Source: Gammaproteobacteria bacterium (GTDB lineage: Bacteria; Pseudomonadota; Gammaproteobacteria; Steroidobacterales; GCA-2729495). Taken from it: 64,000 nucleotides of DNA. Under the pieces are notes generated by a model that saw only the letters and a list, made by a program, of their open reading frames with translations, searched no databases and had not been told where the DNA came from. This document shows, in pieces, positions 47,326-58,353 of this stretch (position 1 is its first letter; every line of letters begins with the position of its first letter). The stretch is from positions 1-64,000 of the forward strand of contig VGVH01000003.1 of the NCBI GenBank assembly GCA_016874095.1, in the 5' to 3' direction. The position numbers were made by a program, and so were the translations under genes.

Positions 47326-48069
47326 ATGAAGATACTGCTTAGCAATGACGACGGCTACCAGGCAGAGGGCCTGGCCGTGCTCGCTGCCGCCTTGCGCGAC
47401 CTGGCTGACCTGACCATAGTCGCTCCGGATCGCAACCACAGCGGCGCGAGCCATTCGCTGACGCTCCAAACACCCCTGCGTGTCGCCCAGACAGCGGATG
47501 GGCGTTACTACGTCAACGGCACACCGACAGACTGCGTGCAAATGGCCATCACGGGACTGCTCGATGTGCAACCGGACATGGTCATCGCCGGCATCAACCA
47601 CGGCGCCAATCTCGGCGACGACGTGCTGTATTCCGGCACCCTTGCTGCGGCAGTCGAGGGGCGTTTTCTTGGATTGCCGGCCATGGCCGTTTCCCTCACT
47701 GCTCATGCACCCAGACATTTCGCGACAGCCGGTCGTGCCGCGCGCCTGCTGCTGGAGCGGCTCATGGCTGATCCGCTGCCTTCCGACACCATCCTCAACG
47801 TGAACGTTCCGGATGTCCCGTTCGAAGAGGTACGCGGGTTCGAGGCCACGCGACTGGGCTTACGCCATCGCTCCGAACCGATCGTCGAAACCCGTGATCC
47901 GAAGGGTCGGCCGGTGTTCTGGATCGGCGCGGCCGGCGCCGGGCAGGACGCCGGGCCGGGAACCGATTTTCACGCCGTGGAGCATGGCTGGGTGTCAGTG
48001 ACGCCGCTGCAGATCGATATTACGCGGCACCGGGCACTGCCGGACCTGGCACGGTGGCTCAAGCGGTGA
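47326..48069 (+). CDS. surE: 5'/3'-nucleotidase SurE
   Basis: The 247-residue survival protein dephosphorylates nucleoside monophosphates and short polyphosphates. Metal-binding residues are in [32 protein letters not shown] and [20 protein letters not shown]. The C-terminal [12 protein letters not shown] is also family-typical. Length matches E. coli SurE (253). It is adjacent to pcm as in most gammaproteobacteria, but truD is missing before it. Confidence 0.96.
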   Translation: MKILLSNDDGYQAEGLAVLAAALRDLADLTIVAPDRNHSGASHSLTLQTPLRVAQTADGRYYVNGTPTDCVQMAITGLLDVQPDMVIAGINHGANLGDDVLYSGTLAAAVEGRFLGLPAMAVSLTAHAPRHFATAGRAARLLLERLMADPLPSDTILNVNVPDVPFEEVRGFEATRLGLRHRSEPIVETRDPKGRPVFWIGAAGAGQDAGPGTDFHAVEHGWVSVTPLQIDITRHRALPDLARWLKR

Positions 48070-48098
48070 CAGCGTCAGCAAACCGCCAGGGGATTGGC

Positions 48099-48749
48099 AT
48101 GACGTCCGCCCGCACGCGCGAGCGGCTGGTGCAGCGGCTCGCGGCCAGCGGCATTCGCAACGCCGCGGTCCTCGAGCGTGTGCGCAACGTGCCCCGGCAC
48201 CTGTTCATCGACGAAGCGCTGGCCAGCCGTGCCTATGAAGACAGCGCCCTGCCGATAGGGCAAGGCCAGACCATTTCACAGCCTTACATCGTTGCCCTCA
48301 TGACCGAAGCGCTGCTGCAGGAGGGTGGCAGGCCGCTCGACAAGGTGCTGGAAGTCGGGACCGGCTGCGGGTACCAGACGGCTATCCTTGCGCCCCTGGT
48401 CGGTAAGTTGTTCACTATCGAGCGGATCGCATCGTTGCAGCGCGCGGCACGCTCGCGCCTGAATTCTCTCGGCATCGGCAACGTCCGCTATCGCCACGGC
48501 GACGGCTTCGAGGGCTGGCCGGGACAAGCGCCGTTCGATGCCATCCTCGTGGCAGCCGCCCCGGTCGATGTCCCCCCGGCACTGATCGAGCAGCTGGCAC
48601 CCGGCGGGCGCCTCGTCATTCCGGTGGGCAGCGGCGCGCACCAGGTGTTGCTGCGGATCACCCGCGGACCCGGCGGGGTCGATCGCGAGCAGCTCGGTCA
48701 GGTCACTTTCGTGCCCCTGGTCGAAGGTGTCGACCGGGCGCGCCGGTGA
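48099..48749 (+). CDS. pcm: Protein-L-isoaspartate O-methyltransferase
   Basis: The 216-residue enzyme methylates isoaspartyl residues to start their repair. The N-terminal [40 protein letters not shown] and the SAM-binding [19 protein letters not shown] are diagnostic. The ATG at 48099 has AGGGGA five bases upstream and is preferred; a GTG at 48066 that overlaps the surE stop would add 11 residues. nlpD and rpoS, which follow pcm in many relatives, are not here. Confidence 0.95.
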   Translation: MTSARTRERLVQRLAASGIRNAAVLERVRNVPRHLFIDEALASRAYEDSALPIGQGQTISQPYIVALMTEALLQEGGRPLDKVLEVGTGCGYQTAILAPLVGKLFTIERIASLQRAARSRLNSLGIGNVRYRHGDGFEGWPGQAPFDAILVAAAPVDVPPALIEQLAPGGRLVIPVGSGAHQVLLRITRGPGGVDREQLGQVTFVPLVEGVDRARR

Positions 48750-48752
48750 TCA

Positions 48753-49121
48753 TCAGTCCACATACAGGGCTGCTACGACACGCCGGTTCTCCGAGGCCAG
48801 CACGTTGAAGGTGCGACAGGCAGCAGCGGTCGCCATCACTTCGAGCCCGACGCCGCGGGACATGATGTCGTGGGCGAGAGCGGCTGGCGGAAACACCTGC
48901 CGCTCGCCCGTGCCAAGCAGGATGACATCGGGTTGCAGCGCGAAGGCTGCGCGCAGATCGTCGGCGCCGAGTTCCGCGACGGCGGGAGGCGACCACGCGC
49001 GAACGATCGTATCGGCGCTGAGAATGACAGCTTGGCGCAAGGTTTCGCCGCCGACCAGCAATTCGCCCCGGTGATATCCGCGGATCAGGTTCGCGGGTCC
49101 GGTTTCGCGGTCCAGTTTCAA
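48753..49121 (-). CDS. Mth938-like domain protein (DUF498/Xcc1710 family)
   Basis: This protein of about 122 residues matches small proteins of the Mth938/NDUFAF3 fold: KLDRETGPANLIRGYHRGELL at the start, SADTIVRAWSPPAVAEL in the middle and VILLGTGERQVFPP, then MATAAACRTFNVLASENR-type ending. The mitochondrial relative is a complex I assembly factor; the bacterial role is unknown. A TTG at 49121 gives the family's usual N-terminus with GGGGA upstream. A GTG at 49184 would extend it by 21 residues but would overlap the divergent recJ start, so I reject it. It converges with pcm, three bases apart. Confidence 0.75.
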   Translation of the reverse strand: MKLDRETGPANLIRGYHRGELLVGGETLRQAVILSADTIVRAWSPPAVAELGADDLRAAFALQPDVILLGTGERQVFPPAALAHDIMSRGVGLEVMATAAACRTFNVLASENRRVVAALYVD

Positions 49122-49177
49122 GGCCGGTCGTCCCCGTTTCGCGTGTGCCCGAGCATGGCGTCCGGGCGAGGATAGCG

Positions 49178-50920
49178 ATGGCACGCGACTCTGTCATCCG
49201 CCACCGCGAAGTGCGCCGACGCTCGGTGCCTGCCGAATACTACGACGCGTTGCCGGACGACATGGACCCCGTGCTTCGGCGTGTCTACGCTGCGCGGCAG
49301 GTACGACCCGGCGAACTGGAGACAGCGCTCTCCTGTCTGCTGCCAGTCCGCTCACTCGGTGGTCTCGATCCGGCGGTTGGTCTGCTTTGCGCGGCTCGCT
49401 CGGGCGGCGCCAGTGTGCTGGTCGTCGGCGATTACGACGCCGATGGCGCGACAGCGAGTGCGTTGATGGTCGATACGCTGCGACGGTTCGGTTTCCCGCG
49501 TGTGGACTACCTCGTGCCAAACCGCTTCCAGTTCGGCTATGGCCTGTCGCCCGCCATTGCGGAGCTGGCTGCGGCCCGCGGGGCGGCACTACTCGTCACT
49601 GTCGACAACGGCGTGAACAGCTTCGACGGTGTCAAGCGCGCTCAGGAGCTGGGTATGCGGGTTTTGGTGACCGATCACCATCTGCCCGGCTGTCTGGTGC
49701 CTCCGGCAGATGCCATCGTGAATCCGAATTTGCAGGGTGACGGATTCGCCAGCAAGGCGCTGTGTGGCGTCGGCGTGGTGTTCTATCTCATGGCCGCGCT
49801 GGCACGAGAACTGGATCTGCGCGGCCAGCTGCCCTATGAATCGGCCCGCGGGATTCTCCAGGCGGGCCTGGATCTGGTCGCGCTCGGAACCGTCGCTGAT
49901 CTGGTTCCGCTCGATCACAACAACAGGATTCTGGTCGCCGAGGGCCTTCGCCGTCTTCGGTCCGGCCGCGGGCGCGCCGGCATCGTCGCGTTGTTCAGGG
50001 TTGCCGGTCGCAATCCGACCGCGGCGCACGCGGCCGATTTCGGGTTCGCGATTGCGCCGCGTCTCAACGCTGCAGGCCGGCTTACCGACATGTCGCTGGG
50101 GGTCGAGTGCCTCCTGGCTGAAGACCCCGGTCGAGCGGCTCGTCTGGCGGCGGAGCTGGACTCCCTCAACAGCCAGCGCCGCGAATTGCAGTCCCGCATG
50201 ACGGAGGAGGCCGAGCGACATCTGCGAGCGTTGTCCGCCAGTCTCGACGCCGGGCGTGTGGCGCCCGCCAGCTGCCTTTTCGATCCGGCCTGGCACGAGG
50301 GCATCGTCGGTCTGGTCGCGTCGCGAATCCGCGAACGCACAGGCAGGCCGGCCATCGCGTTCGCGCGCTCGGAAGGCCGGGATGTGATCAAGGGCTCGGC
50401 CCGCTCGGTCCCCGGCGTGCATGTCCGCGATGCGCTGGCGCTCGTTGCGGCTCGCGGCGAAGTCGAGGGCCTGGAGTTCGGCGGCCACGCGATGGCCGCC
50501 GGTGTCCGCATTCCCATGGCCGGGCTGGAACGATTCACAGCGGCCTTTTCCGCCGCCATCTCGGTTCAGCTCGCGCTGGCGGAGCCGGACGACATCCTGT
50601 GGACGGATGGCCCGCTCGATCCGGATCAGTGCAGCGTCGAAATGGCCGATCGCCTCCAGCTCGCCTCGCCGTGGGGGCAGGCCTTCCCGGAACCCTTGTT
50701 CCACAACCGCTTCGAGATCGTAGACCGGGTGGTGCTCAAGGGCTCACACCTGCGGCTCGTGCTAACGCACGAGCACGGGGGCGAACCGATCGAAGCTATC
50801 GCGTTCAATGAAACCCGCGAGCTGCCTGGCCACGCAGGGCTCGTCTACCGGCTGGGCGTCAACGACTTTGGCGGTCGCCGGCGCCGGCAATTGGTTGTCG
50901 AACATGTGCAACCTGAATAG
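49178..50920 (+). CDS. recJ: Single-stranded-DNA-specific exonuclease RecJ
   Basis: The 580-residue DHH-family 5'-3' exonuclease acts in RecF recombination and mismatch repair. Core motifs are VVGDYDADGATASALMVD, VDNGVNSFDG, VTDHHLPG (the DHH motif), and the DHHA1 segment with FGGHAMAAGVRI. Length matches E. coli RecJ (577). The ATG at 49178 has GAGGA six bases upstream. recJ-prfB-lysS order is the same as in E. coli. Confidence 0.95.
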   Translation: MARDSVIRHREVRRRSVPAEYYDALPDDMDPVLRRVYAARQVRPGELETALSCLLPVRSLGGLDPAVGLLCAARSGGASVLVVGDYDADGATASALMVDTLRRFGFPRVDYLVPNRFQFGYGLSPAIAELAAARGAALLVTVDNGVNSFDGVKRAQELGMRVLVTDHHLPGCLVPPADAIVNPNLQGDGFASKALCGVGVVFYLMAALARELDLRGQLPYESARGILQAGLDLVALGTVADLVPLDHNNRILVAEGLRRLRSGRGRAGIVALFRVAGRNPTAAHAADFGFAIAPRLNAAGRLTDMSLGVECLLAEDPGRAARLAAELDSLNSQRRELQSRMTEEAERHLRALSASLDAGRVAPASCLFDPAWHEGIVGLVASRIRERTGRPAIAFARSEGRDVIKGSARSVPGVHVRDALALVAARGEVEGLEFGGHAMAAGVRIPMAGLERFTAAFSAAISVQLALAEPDDILWTDGPLDPDQCSVEMADRLQLASPWGQAFPEPLFHNRFEIVDRVVLKGSHLRLVLTHEHGGEPIEAIAFNETRELPGHAGLVYRLGVNDFGGRRRRQLVVEHVQPE

Positions 50921-50955
50921 CATGTGACGCTGTTTCAGCTGCCTGACTGCTATCC

Positions 50956-52051
<1,096 letters not shown>

Positions 52052-52080
52052 TATCGGCCGCTGAAAGCGGGCGGAGTGGC

Positions 52081-53574
52081 ATGGAACAGGAACCTGAGGG
52101 CGAAAGTGAACACAGGCTCATCGCGGAGCGGCGGCGCAAGCTGGACGCAATGCGCGCGGCCGGTTTCCGTTTTCCGAACGACAGGCGCCGCAGCGCGCTG
52201 GCTGGCCAGCTGCACGCGACGTGGGCTGGTTACGAGACGACCGCGCTCGAAGCAAAGGCTGTAACGGTCAGCGTCGGCGGCCGGATGATGGCGAAGCGGG
52301 TCATGGGCAAGACCAGCTTCATCAAGCTGCAGGACCGCAGCGGCCAGATCCAGGTGTTTCTCCAGCAGGGCGCCATCGACGAGAACCAGTACCGGGAGTG
52401 CAAGGGCTGGGATCTTGGCGATATCGTCTGGGCCGAAGGCACTCTGTTCCGCACCCGCACTGGCGAGCTCAGTGTGCGGGCGACGGCTGTCACCCTGCTC
52501 GTCAAGTCCCTGCGACCGCTGCCCGAGAAATTCCACGGCCTTACCGACCAGGAGACCCGTTACCGTCAGCGCTACCTTGACCTCATCGTGAACGAGGAGT
52601 CGCGCGAGGTCTTCCGCAGCCGGTCGCGAATCGTGCAGTTCGTGCGGAATTACCTCGACGCGATGGAGTTCCTCGAGGTCGAGACGCCGATGATGCAGTC
52701 GATTCCCGGCGGCGCGATCGCCAGGCCCTTCGTGACACATCACAACGCGCTCGATCGGGATCTGTACCTGCGTATCGCGCCTGAGCTTTATCTCAAGCGA
52801 CTCGTGGTCGGGGGCTTCGAGCGCGTTTACGAGTTGAACCGCAATTTCCGCAACGAAGGCGTGTCCGCCCAGCATAACCCCGAGTTCACCATGCTGGAGC
52901 TCTACATGGCCTTTGCGGACCACCTTGTGCTGATGGACATGCTTGAGCAGCTGCTCCGCAGCCTCGCCGAGTATCTGCTGGGATCGCCAGTCGTCAGCTG
53001 CCAGGGGCGCGGATTCGATCTCTCCGTCCCATTCCGCCGGGCCTCGATCGAGGACCTGGTCCTCGAGTCGAATCCGGGGATTCGGCGGGAGCAATTGCGT
53101 GATCTCGATACCCTGCGTGAGCGTTGTCGCGGTCTTGGTCTCGAAGTATCGGGTCGGGAGGGAGCCGGCAAGCTGCTTACCGCCATTTTCGAGAAGACAG
53201 CGGAGCAGCGCCTGGTGGATCCGACCTATGTCACCGGGTTTCCGGCGGAAGTCTCGCCGCTGGCCCGTCGCAGCGACTCGGATCCATTTCTCACCGATCG
53301 GTTCGAGCTTTATATCGCCGGCCGCGAGATCGCGAACGGGTTTTCGGAGCTGAACGACGCCGAGGACCAGGCGGAGCGCTTCAGGGCGCAGGTCCAGCAG
53401 AAGAGTGCGGGCGACGACGAGGCCATGTTCTACGATGAGGACTACGTCACTGCGCTCGAGTTCGGTATGCCGCCGACCGCCGGATTGGGTGTCGGAATCG
53501 ACCGGCTCGTCATGTTCCTCACCGACCGGCCGTCGATCCGGGACGTCCTGTTGTTCCCGCACATGCGGGATTGA
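52081..53574 (+). CDS. lysS: Lysyl-tRNA synthetase (class II)
   Basis: The 497-residue synthetase has an N-terminal OB-fold anticodon-binding domain ([21 protein letters not shown]) and the class II core: motif 1 in [21 protein letters not shown], motif 2 in [24 protein letters not shown] split over two segments, and motif 3 in [15 protein letters not shown]. Length is near that of E. coli LysS (505). The ATG follows a GGGCGGAG run. It converges with ygfZ. Confidence 0.96.
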   Translation: MEQEPEGESEHRLIAERRRKLDAMRAAGFRFPNDRRRSALAGQLHATWAGYETTALEAKAVTVSVGGRMMAKRVMGKTSFIKLQDRSGQIQVFLQQGAIDENQYRECKGWDLGDIVWAEGTLFRTRTGELSVRATAVTLLVKSLRPLPEKFHGLTDQETRYRQRYLDLIVNEESREVFRSRSRIVQFVRNYLDAMEFLEVETPMMQSIPGGAIARPFVTHHNALDRDLYLRIAPELYLKRLVVGGFERVYELNRNFRNEGVSAQHNPEFTMLELYMAFADHLVLMDMLEQLLRSLAEYLLGSPVVSCQGRGFDLSVPFRRASIEDLVLESNPGIRREQLRDLDTLRERCRGLGLEVSGREGAGKLLTAIFEKTAEQRLVDPTYVTGFPAEVSPLARRSDSDPFLTDRFELYIAGREIANGFSELNDAEDQAERFRAQVQQKSAGDDEAMFYDEDYVTALEFGMPPTAGLGVGIDRLVMFLTDRPSIRDVLLFPHMRD

Positions 53575-53594
53575 GTGCGCAGCGTCAGTCCCGG

Positions 53595-54395
53595 CTACGG
53601 CATGGTGTACGGCAGGGCGAGTCGTTCGAGTCCGATCGCCAGCTGTTCGTCGGCGAACATCGGCAGGGCGGCCGCGGTGGCCTGGATGACAGCGAGGGCT
53701 TCGCCGCCGCTGGCTGAGCGGGCGGTGTTTACGACCCGGCCGATTTCCCCATCCGTGCCGAAGACAGGTGAATTCACTGCCATCGACGCCGGCGTGCGCA
53801 ACCGGTAGAGCCGGCGCTTCACCCTGCCTAGGTGGCGCGTGCGCGCGATGACTTCCTGTCCCGGGTAGCAGCCTTTGGTAAAGCTCACTGCGCCGATCAG
53901 GTCGAGGTTCAGCATCTGCGGAACGTATTTGTCGCTCGTGGCGGCAGAGACCATCGGGACGCCGCCCGCGATGTCAGCCCCTTCCCAGTCCGGGCCGGCA
54001 GGAAGTTCGTTGCCGGCGAGCAGGCGCTCCAGAAGATCGGGCGCGGATTCCTCGATGCTGACCCGGGATCGCAGGACGAACTTCTGCAACCGCTGCGCGA
54101 TCGAGGAGACCAGATCTGCGGCAACACCAAGCAGGTACCGGTCCTGCCAGCGGGACAAAGAGCCGTTTGCAAGCACGCGACCCTGTGCGCTGGTCCACGC
54201 GTAGCGAAGGCAGTTGCCGTCGGTCAGGAGCCGCAGGTCCTGGGTCAGCTGTGCCTGCAGAAACGCCTGGCCATCAGGGCCGCTGATGCAAAGCAGGCGT
54301 AACGGATCGAGGCGGCCGGCGCGCGTTGGAGAGGTCACGTCAGGGAGCGCTAAAGCCGTTGAACATGCAACCGCGTGGTGAAAAGTCCGGCGCAT
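53595..54395 (-). CDS. ygfZ: tRNA-modifying protein YgfZ (folate-binding, Fe-S cluster maturation)
   Basis: This protein of up to 266 residues has the family hallmark KGCYPGQEVIARTRHLGRV, which carries the conserved cysteine, and the N-terminal GPDGQAFLQAQLTQDLR. YgfZ uses folate to help repair or complete iron-sulfur enzymes such as MiaB and succinate dehydrogenase. The ATG at 54395 leaves only 18 bases to the divergent gene, and a GTG at 54338 would give a more usual N-terminus; neither has a clear ribosome site. It sits back-to-back with the succinate dehydrogenase operon, whose SdhB is an Fe-S protein. Confidence 0.9.
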   Translation of the reverse strand: MRRTFHHAVACSTALALPDVTSPTRAGRLDPLRLLCISGPDGQAFLQAQLTQDLRLLTDGNCLRYAWTSAQGRVLANGSLSRWQDRYLLGVAADLVSSIAQRLQKFVLRSRVSIEESAPDLLERLLAGNELPAGPDWEGADIAGGVPMVSAATSDKYVPQMLNLDLIGAVSFTKGCYPGQEVIARTRHLGRVKRRLYRLRTPASMAVNSPVFGTDGEIGRVVNTARSASGGEALAVIQATAAALPMFADEQLAIGLERLALPYTMP

Positions 54396-54413
54396 TCTGG
54401 CACACTTTTTTGC

Positions 54414-54617
54414 ATGTCAGCAGTCGCAACGCCGGCACCCGATCAGGGCACTGTCGTCGGGCAGGGTGGGCGCGGTCAGGAATCGCTCGGTCCGCCGGCT
54501 GCTGCCAATCCGGGTTCCGGGGCGCCTGCTCGCAAGCGTGAACTGGGCGGGCCGACAGGGCCTGAACCGACCCGCTTCGGCGACTGGGAGAAGCGCGGCC
54601 GTTGCATTGATTTCTGA
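54414..54617 (+). CDS. SDHAF4-like succinate dehydrogenase assembly factor (DUF1674)
   Basis: The 67-residue protein has a polar, Gly/Pro/Ala-rich N-terminal half and the DUF1674 ending RELGGPTGPEPTRFGDWEKR followed by GRCIDF. This is the signature of the mitochondrial and alphaproteobacterial SDHAF4 family, which binds flavinylated SdhA and promotes its union with SdhB. Its position 65 bases before sdhC supports that role. The ATG at 54414 is the nearest start; an upstream GTG at 54375 would overlap the divergent ygfZ gene. No strong ribosome site is visible. Confidence 0.8.
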   Translation: MSAVATPAPDQGTVVGQGGRGQESLGPPAAANPGSGAPARKRELGGPTGPEPTRFGDWEKRGRCIDF

Positions 54618-54682
54618 AAGATTCGGCCGTTGCGGCTTGCGGGATCTATTGGCTGCGGATTGCGTTGAAGGGGCTTAGCCTG

Positions 54683-55075
54683 ATGGCCGACCCGACGAGA
54701 CCACTATCACCACATCTCAGCGTCTATCGCTGGCAGATCAGCAATACGCTGTCCATTCTTCACCGGGCGACAGGCGTATTCATGGCGTTCGGGGGCGTCG
54801 TACTGAGCCTGTGGCTGGTGGCTGCAGCAGCCGGGCCCGACAGCTACCTGCGCATCGTCGACTGGCTGGGCACGCCGATCGGCATGATCCTGCTGGTTGG
54901 CTGGTCATTCTCGTTTTTCTACCACCTGGCCAACGGCATTCGGCACCTGTTCTGGGACGCTGGAATGGGGTTCGCGCTTGATCGGGCACGAACTTCCGGC
55001 ATCGCGGTGGTCGTCGCGGCCACGATCATGACGGTGATGTTCTGGGTCATTGCACTTTCTGGCGGAGGCGCCTGA
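54683..55075 (+). CDS. sdhC: Succinate dehydrogenase cytochrome b556 subunit
   Basis: The 130-residue membrane anchor has three transmembrane helices. RPLSPHLSVYRWQISNTLSI followed by HRATG contains the quinone-site Ser and Arg, and the haem ligand His lies in FYHLANGIRHLFWD. The ATG at 54683 follows AAGGGG by 10 bases; the TTG upstream would add six residues. It is the first structural gene of sdhCDAB. Confidence 0.93.
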   Translation: MADPTRPLSPHLSVYRWQISNTLSILHRATGVFMAFGGVVLSLWLVAAAAGPDSYLRIVDWLGTPIGMILLVGWSFSFFYHLANGIRHLFWDAGMGFALDRARTSGIAVVVAATIMTVMFWVIALSGGGA

Positions 55076-55078
55076 CGC

Positions 55079-55465
55079 ATGAGCCTGCGATCTCCTCTTG
55101 GTCGGGTTCTCGGGCTCGGATCGGCCCGATCCGGCTTCGGCCACTGGTGGGCACAGCGGCTCACCGCCGCTGCGCTGGTCCCGCTCGGGCTGTGGTTCGC
55201 GTTCAGCATGGCCGGCCTTGCGAGCACTGATTACTGGTCTGTCACAGCCTGGATTGCTGAACCGCTCCACGCGACGTTGCTCCTACTGTTGTTGCTGTCC
55301 CTGCTGTATCACTCGAGCCTCGGCCTGCAGGTCGTGATCGAGGACTACGTGCACCATGGTGCAGCTCGACTGATAGCCCTGGTCGGCACTCAGTTCCTTC
55401 ACGTGCTCATGGCAGTGGCCGGCATTTACGCCATCGTTACGGTTTCCGTCGGTGCCCAGGCATGA
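55079..55465 (+). CDS. sdhD: Succinate dehydrogenase hydrophobic membrane anchor subunit
   Basis: The 128-residue subunit has three transmembrane helices: the [19 protein letters not shown] start is typical of the family, the haem-ligand histidine is in [18 protein letters not shown], and VEDY-type residues (here IEDYVHH) form the quinone pocket. It lies 3 bases after sdhC, and its stop overlaps the sdhA ATG. Confidence 0.93.
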   Translation: MSLRSPLGRVLGLGSARSGFGHWWAQRLTAAALVPLGLWFAFSMAGLASTDYWSVTAWIAEPLHATLLLLLLLSLLYHSSLGLQVVIEDYVHHGAARLIALVGTQFLHVLMAVAGIYAIVTVSVGAQA

Positions 55466-57252
55466 GTGCGAACGAGTACGCTTTCGTCGACCACAATTAC
55501 GATGTTGTCGTCGTTGGCGCCGGCGGAGCCGGATTGCGCGCCACGTTCGGGCTGGTGGAGGCCGGATTGTCGACCGCCTGCATAACCAAGGTGTTTCCGA
55601 CCCGCAGTCACACGGTTGCCGCGCAGGGCGGCATCAGTGCCGCTCTCGGCAACATGGGTGAGGACGACTGGCGCTGGCACATGTACGACACGATCAAGGG
55701 TTCGGACTGGCTCGGTGACCAGGACGCGATCGAGTACATGTGCAAAGAGGCACCACAGGCGGTCATTGAGCTCGAGCACTACGGCGTGCCGTTTTCACGT
55801 ACCGACGATGGTCGCATCTACCAGAGGCCTTTCGGCGGCATGACCACGCATTACGGCAAGGGCACGGCACAGCGTACCTGCGCGGCTGCCGACCGGACCG
55901 GGCACGCGATGCTGCACACGCTCTACCAGCAATCGCTCAAGCACAACGCTACGTTTTTTATAGAGTATTTCGCCATTGACCTCGTCATGGAACATGGTGA
56001 GTGTCGCGGTGTCATCGCCATCGACATGGCGACCGGCCGGTTGCACCGCTTCCGCGCCCATCGGGTCATTCTCGCCACCGGGGGCTACGGCCGTGCCTAT
56101 TTTTCCTGCACGTCCGCACATACCTGCACGGGTGACGGCAATGCAATGGTGCTGCGTGCCGGGCTGCCGCTGCAGGACATGGAGTTCGTGCAGTTCCATC
56201 CGACCGGTATCTATGGTTCGGGATGCCTGATAACAGAGGGTGCGCGCGGTGAGGGCGGGTACCTCACGAATTCGCGCGGCGAGCGCTTCATGGAGCGCTA
56301 TGCACCGAACGCCAAGGACCTCGCATCGCGCGATGTCGTCAGCCGCTCGATGACGGTAGAGATCCGCGAAGGTCGGGGCGTGGGCGACGAGGCGGACCAC
56401 ATTCATCTGCACCTCGAGCACCTGGGCGCCGACGTCATTCATGAGCGGTTACCTGGTATTGCCGAGACAGCGCGCATCTTCGCCGGAGTGGATGTCACCA
56501 AGGGGCCGATTCCGGTCCTGCCGACGGTCCACTACAACATGGGCGGGATACCGACGAATTACCATGGCGAAGTGCTGACGCGTGCCGACGCCAATCCTGA
56601 CACCGTGGTGCCGGGACTGATGGCGGTCGGCGAGGCTGCCTGTGTCTCTGTCCATGGCGCCAACCGCCTGGGGTCGAACTCACTTCTCGATCTCGTCGTT
56701 TTCGGGCGCGCGGCCGCGCGCCGCTGTGCCGAAGAACTGAAGGGGGCGGGGCGTCCACGGCCCTTGTCCGCGGCGGCAGGGGCGGGAGCGGTTGCCCGCC
56801 TCGACAGCCTGCGCCACGCAGATGGCGATCGGCCGACGGCGGAAATCCGGCTGGAAATGCAGAAGATCATGCAAAACCATGCGGCAGTGTTCCGAACCGG
56901 CCAGTCGCTTGCCGCGGGCGTGGCCAAGCTTGGCGCGACATTCAGCTCGTTCTCACGCGTAAAGGTCAGCGACCGCGGGCTCGTCTGGAATACGGATCTC
57001 ATCGAGACGCTGGAACTCGAGAACCTGCTGGTCCAGGCACAGGCAACTATCCATGCGGCAGCCAACCGCGAGGAAAGCCGCGGCGCGCATGCACGCGAGG
57101 ACTTTGCGCAGCGCGACGATGCCGGATGGATGAAGCACAGCCTCATCTGGGTCGGCGGGGATGGTGCAGTCCGTATCGATTACCGCCCCGTGCACATGCA
57201 GACGCTGACGCGCGACGTCGAACCGGTGCCACCGAAGGCCCGTGTTTACTGA
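55462..57252 (+). CDS. sdhA: Succinate dehydrogenase flavoprotein subunit
   Basis: The 596-residue subunit oxidises succinate to fumarate. The FAD-binding [16 protein letters not shown] begins it, and the flavin-linking histidine is in [17 protein letters not shown]. The active site has [20 protein letters not shown], and [20 protein letters not shown] forms the C-terminal flavin contact. Length is near that of E. coli SdhA (588). Covalent FAD attachment would need SdhE, encoded after sdhB. Confidence 0.97.
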   Translation: MSANEYAFVDHNYDVVVVGAGGAGLRATFGLVEAGLSTACITKVFPTRSHTVAAQGGISAALGNMGEDDWRWHMYDTIKGSDWLGDQDAIEYMCKEAPQAVIELEHYGVPFSRTDDGRIYQRPFGGMTTHYGKGTAQRTCAAADRTGHAMLHTLYQQSLKHNATFFIEYFAIDLVMEHGECRGVIAIDMATGRLHRFRAHRVILATGGYGRAYFSCTSAHTCTGDGNAMVLRAGLPLQDMEFVQFHPTGIYGSGCLITEGARGEGGYLTNSRGERFMERYAPNAKDLASRDVVSRSMTVEIREGRGVGDEADHIHLHLEHLGADVIHERLPGIAETARIFAGVDVTKGPIPVLPTVHYNMGGIPTNYHGEVLTRADANPDTVVPGLMAVGEAACVSVHGANRLGSNSLLDLVVFGRAAARRCAEELKGAGRPRPLSAAAGAGAVARLDSLRHADGDRPTAEIRLEMQKIMQNHAAVFRTGQSLAAGVAKLGATFSSFSRVKVSDRGLVWNTDLIETLELENLLVQAQATIHAAANREESRGAHAREDFAQRDDAGWMKHSLIWVGGDGAVRIDYRPVHMQTLTRDVEPVPPKARVY

Positions 57253-57275
57253 CGCCAACATGACAAGGAACGACA

Positions 57276-58058
57276 ATGGCTGAATTCAGGCTGCCGGCGA
57301 ATTCGCGTATCCAGCCGGGCCGGCGGTTTCCGATCGCGGCCGGCACAAGCCGGGTTCGCACATTTCATGTTTACCGCTTCGATCCCGCCAGCGGTGAAAA
57401 CCCCCGCGTAGACAGCTTCGAGATCGATCTCGACCGCTGTGGGCCGATGGTTCTCGATGCGCTGATCAAGATCAAGAACGAGGTAGACCCGACACTCACA
57501 TTCCGTCGCTCCTGCCGCGAGGGCATCTGCGGTTCCTGTGCGATGAACATAGACGGCGGAAATACGCTGGCCTGCATCCAGGCCATCGATGACATCAAGG
57601 GCGACATCCGTATTTATCCGCTGCCGCACATGCCGGTAGTCAAGGACCTGGTCCCGGACCTCACGAACTTCTATGCCCAGTATGCTTCGATCAAGCCCTG
57701 GCTGCAGACGCGTACGCCTGCACCGCCCGATCGGGAGCGGCTGCAGTCGAAGCGCGAGCAGGAAAAAATCAACAGCCCTTCGGCTTGCATACTTTGCGCC
57801 TGTTGCTCGACCAGCTGTCCCAGCTACTGGTGGAATTCCGATCGCTTCCTGGGACCCGCAGCGCTGCTTGCAGCCTATCGCTGGCTGGTCGACAGTCGCG
57901 ACGAGGCGACAGGTGAGCGGCTGGATGATCTGGAAGATCCATTCCGGCTGTATCGGTGCCATACCATCATGAACTGCGCCACGGCCTGTCCGAAGGACCT
58001 GAATCCGTCCCGCGCGATCGCCGAGACGAAAAAGATGATTGCTGCCCGCCATCTCTGA
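57276..58058 (+). CDS. sdhB: Succinate dehydrogenase iron-sulfur subunit
   Basis: The 260-residue subunit carries electrons from FAD to quinone through three clusters. The 2Fe-2S ligands are in [20 protein letters not shown] with a fourth Cys just after. The 4Fe-4S and 3Fe-4S ligands are in [16 protein letters not shown] and [17 protein letters not shown]. The ATG follows AAGGAACGACA, 23 bases after sdhA. Confidence 0.97.
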   Translation: MAEFRLPANSRIQPGRRFPIAAGTSRVRTFHVYRFDPASGENPRVDSFEIDLDRCGPMVLDALIKIKNEVDPTLTFRRSCREGICGSCAMNIDGGNTLACIQAIDDIKGDIRIYPLPHMPVVKDLVPDLTNFYAQYASIKPWLQTRTPAPPDRERLQSKREQEKINSPSACILCACCSTSCPSYWWNSDRFLGPAALLAAYRWLVDSRDEATGERLDDLEDPFRLYRCHTIMNCATACPKDLNPSRAIAETKKMIAARHL

Positions 58059-58074
58059 CCGGTGTCCCTGATCC

Positions 58075-58353
58075 ATGCCGGATGATGTCGAGCTGAGGCG
58101 ACTGCGCTGGCGATGCCGGCGCGGCATGCGCGAACTGGACACGCTGCTGCTCAGTTACCTGGATGAGCGTTTCGTTCTGGCCGACGATGCCGAGCAGGAT
58201 GCTTTCCGGCGCTTCGTTTCCCTGCAGGATCCGGAGATATTCGCCTTGCTGACCGGTCGCCTGAGCAGTGACGATGCGGGAATTGCCCTGATCGTCTGCC
58301 AGCTGCGTGTCAAACGGGTTTCTGCAGGAACTGGTGCTTCGTCCGCCCGCTGA
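58075..58353 (+). CDS. sdhE: FAD assembly factor SdhE
   Basis: The 92-residue protein promotes covalent flavinylation of SdhA. The family motif RRGMRELD (here RCRRGMRELDTLLLSYLDER) is intact, and LQDPEIFALLTG matches the second conserved helix. The C-terminus overlaps the next gene by 47 bases and has diverged. Gene order sdhB-sdhE-ygfX is found in other gammaproteobacteria. Confidence 0.92.
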   Translation: MPDDVELRRLRWRCRRGMRELDTLLLSYLDERFVLADDAEQDAFRRFVSLQDPEIFALLTGRLSSDDAGIALIVCQLRVKRVSAGTGASSAR

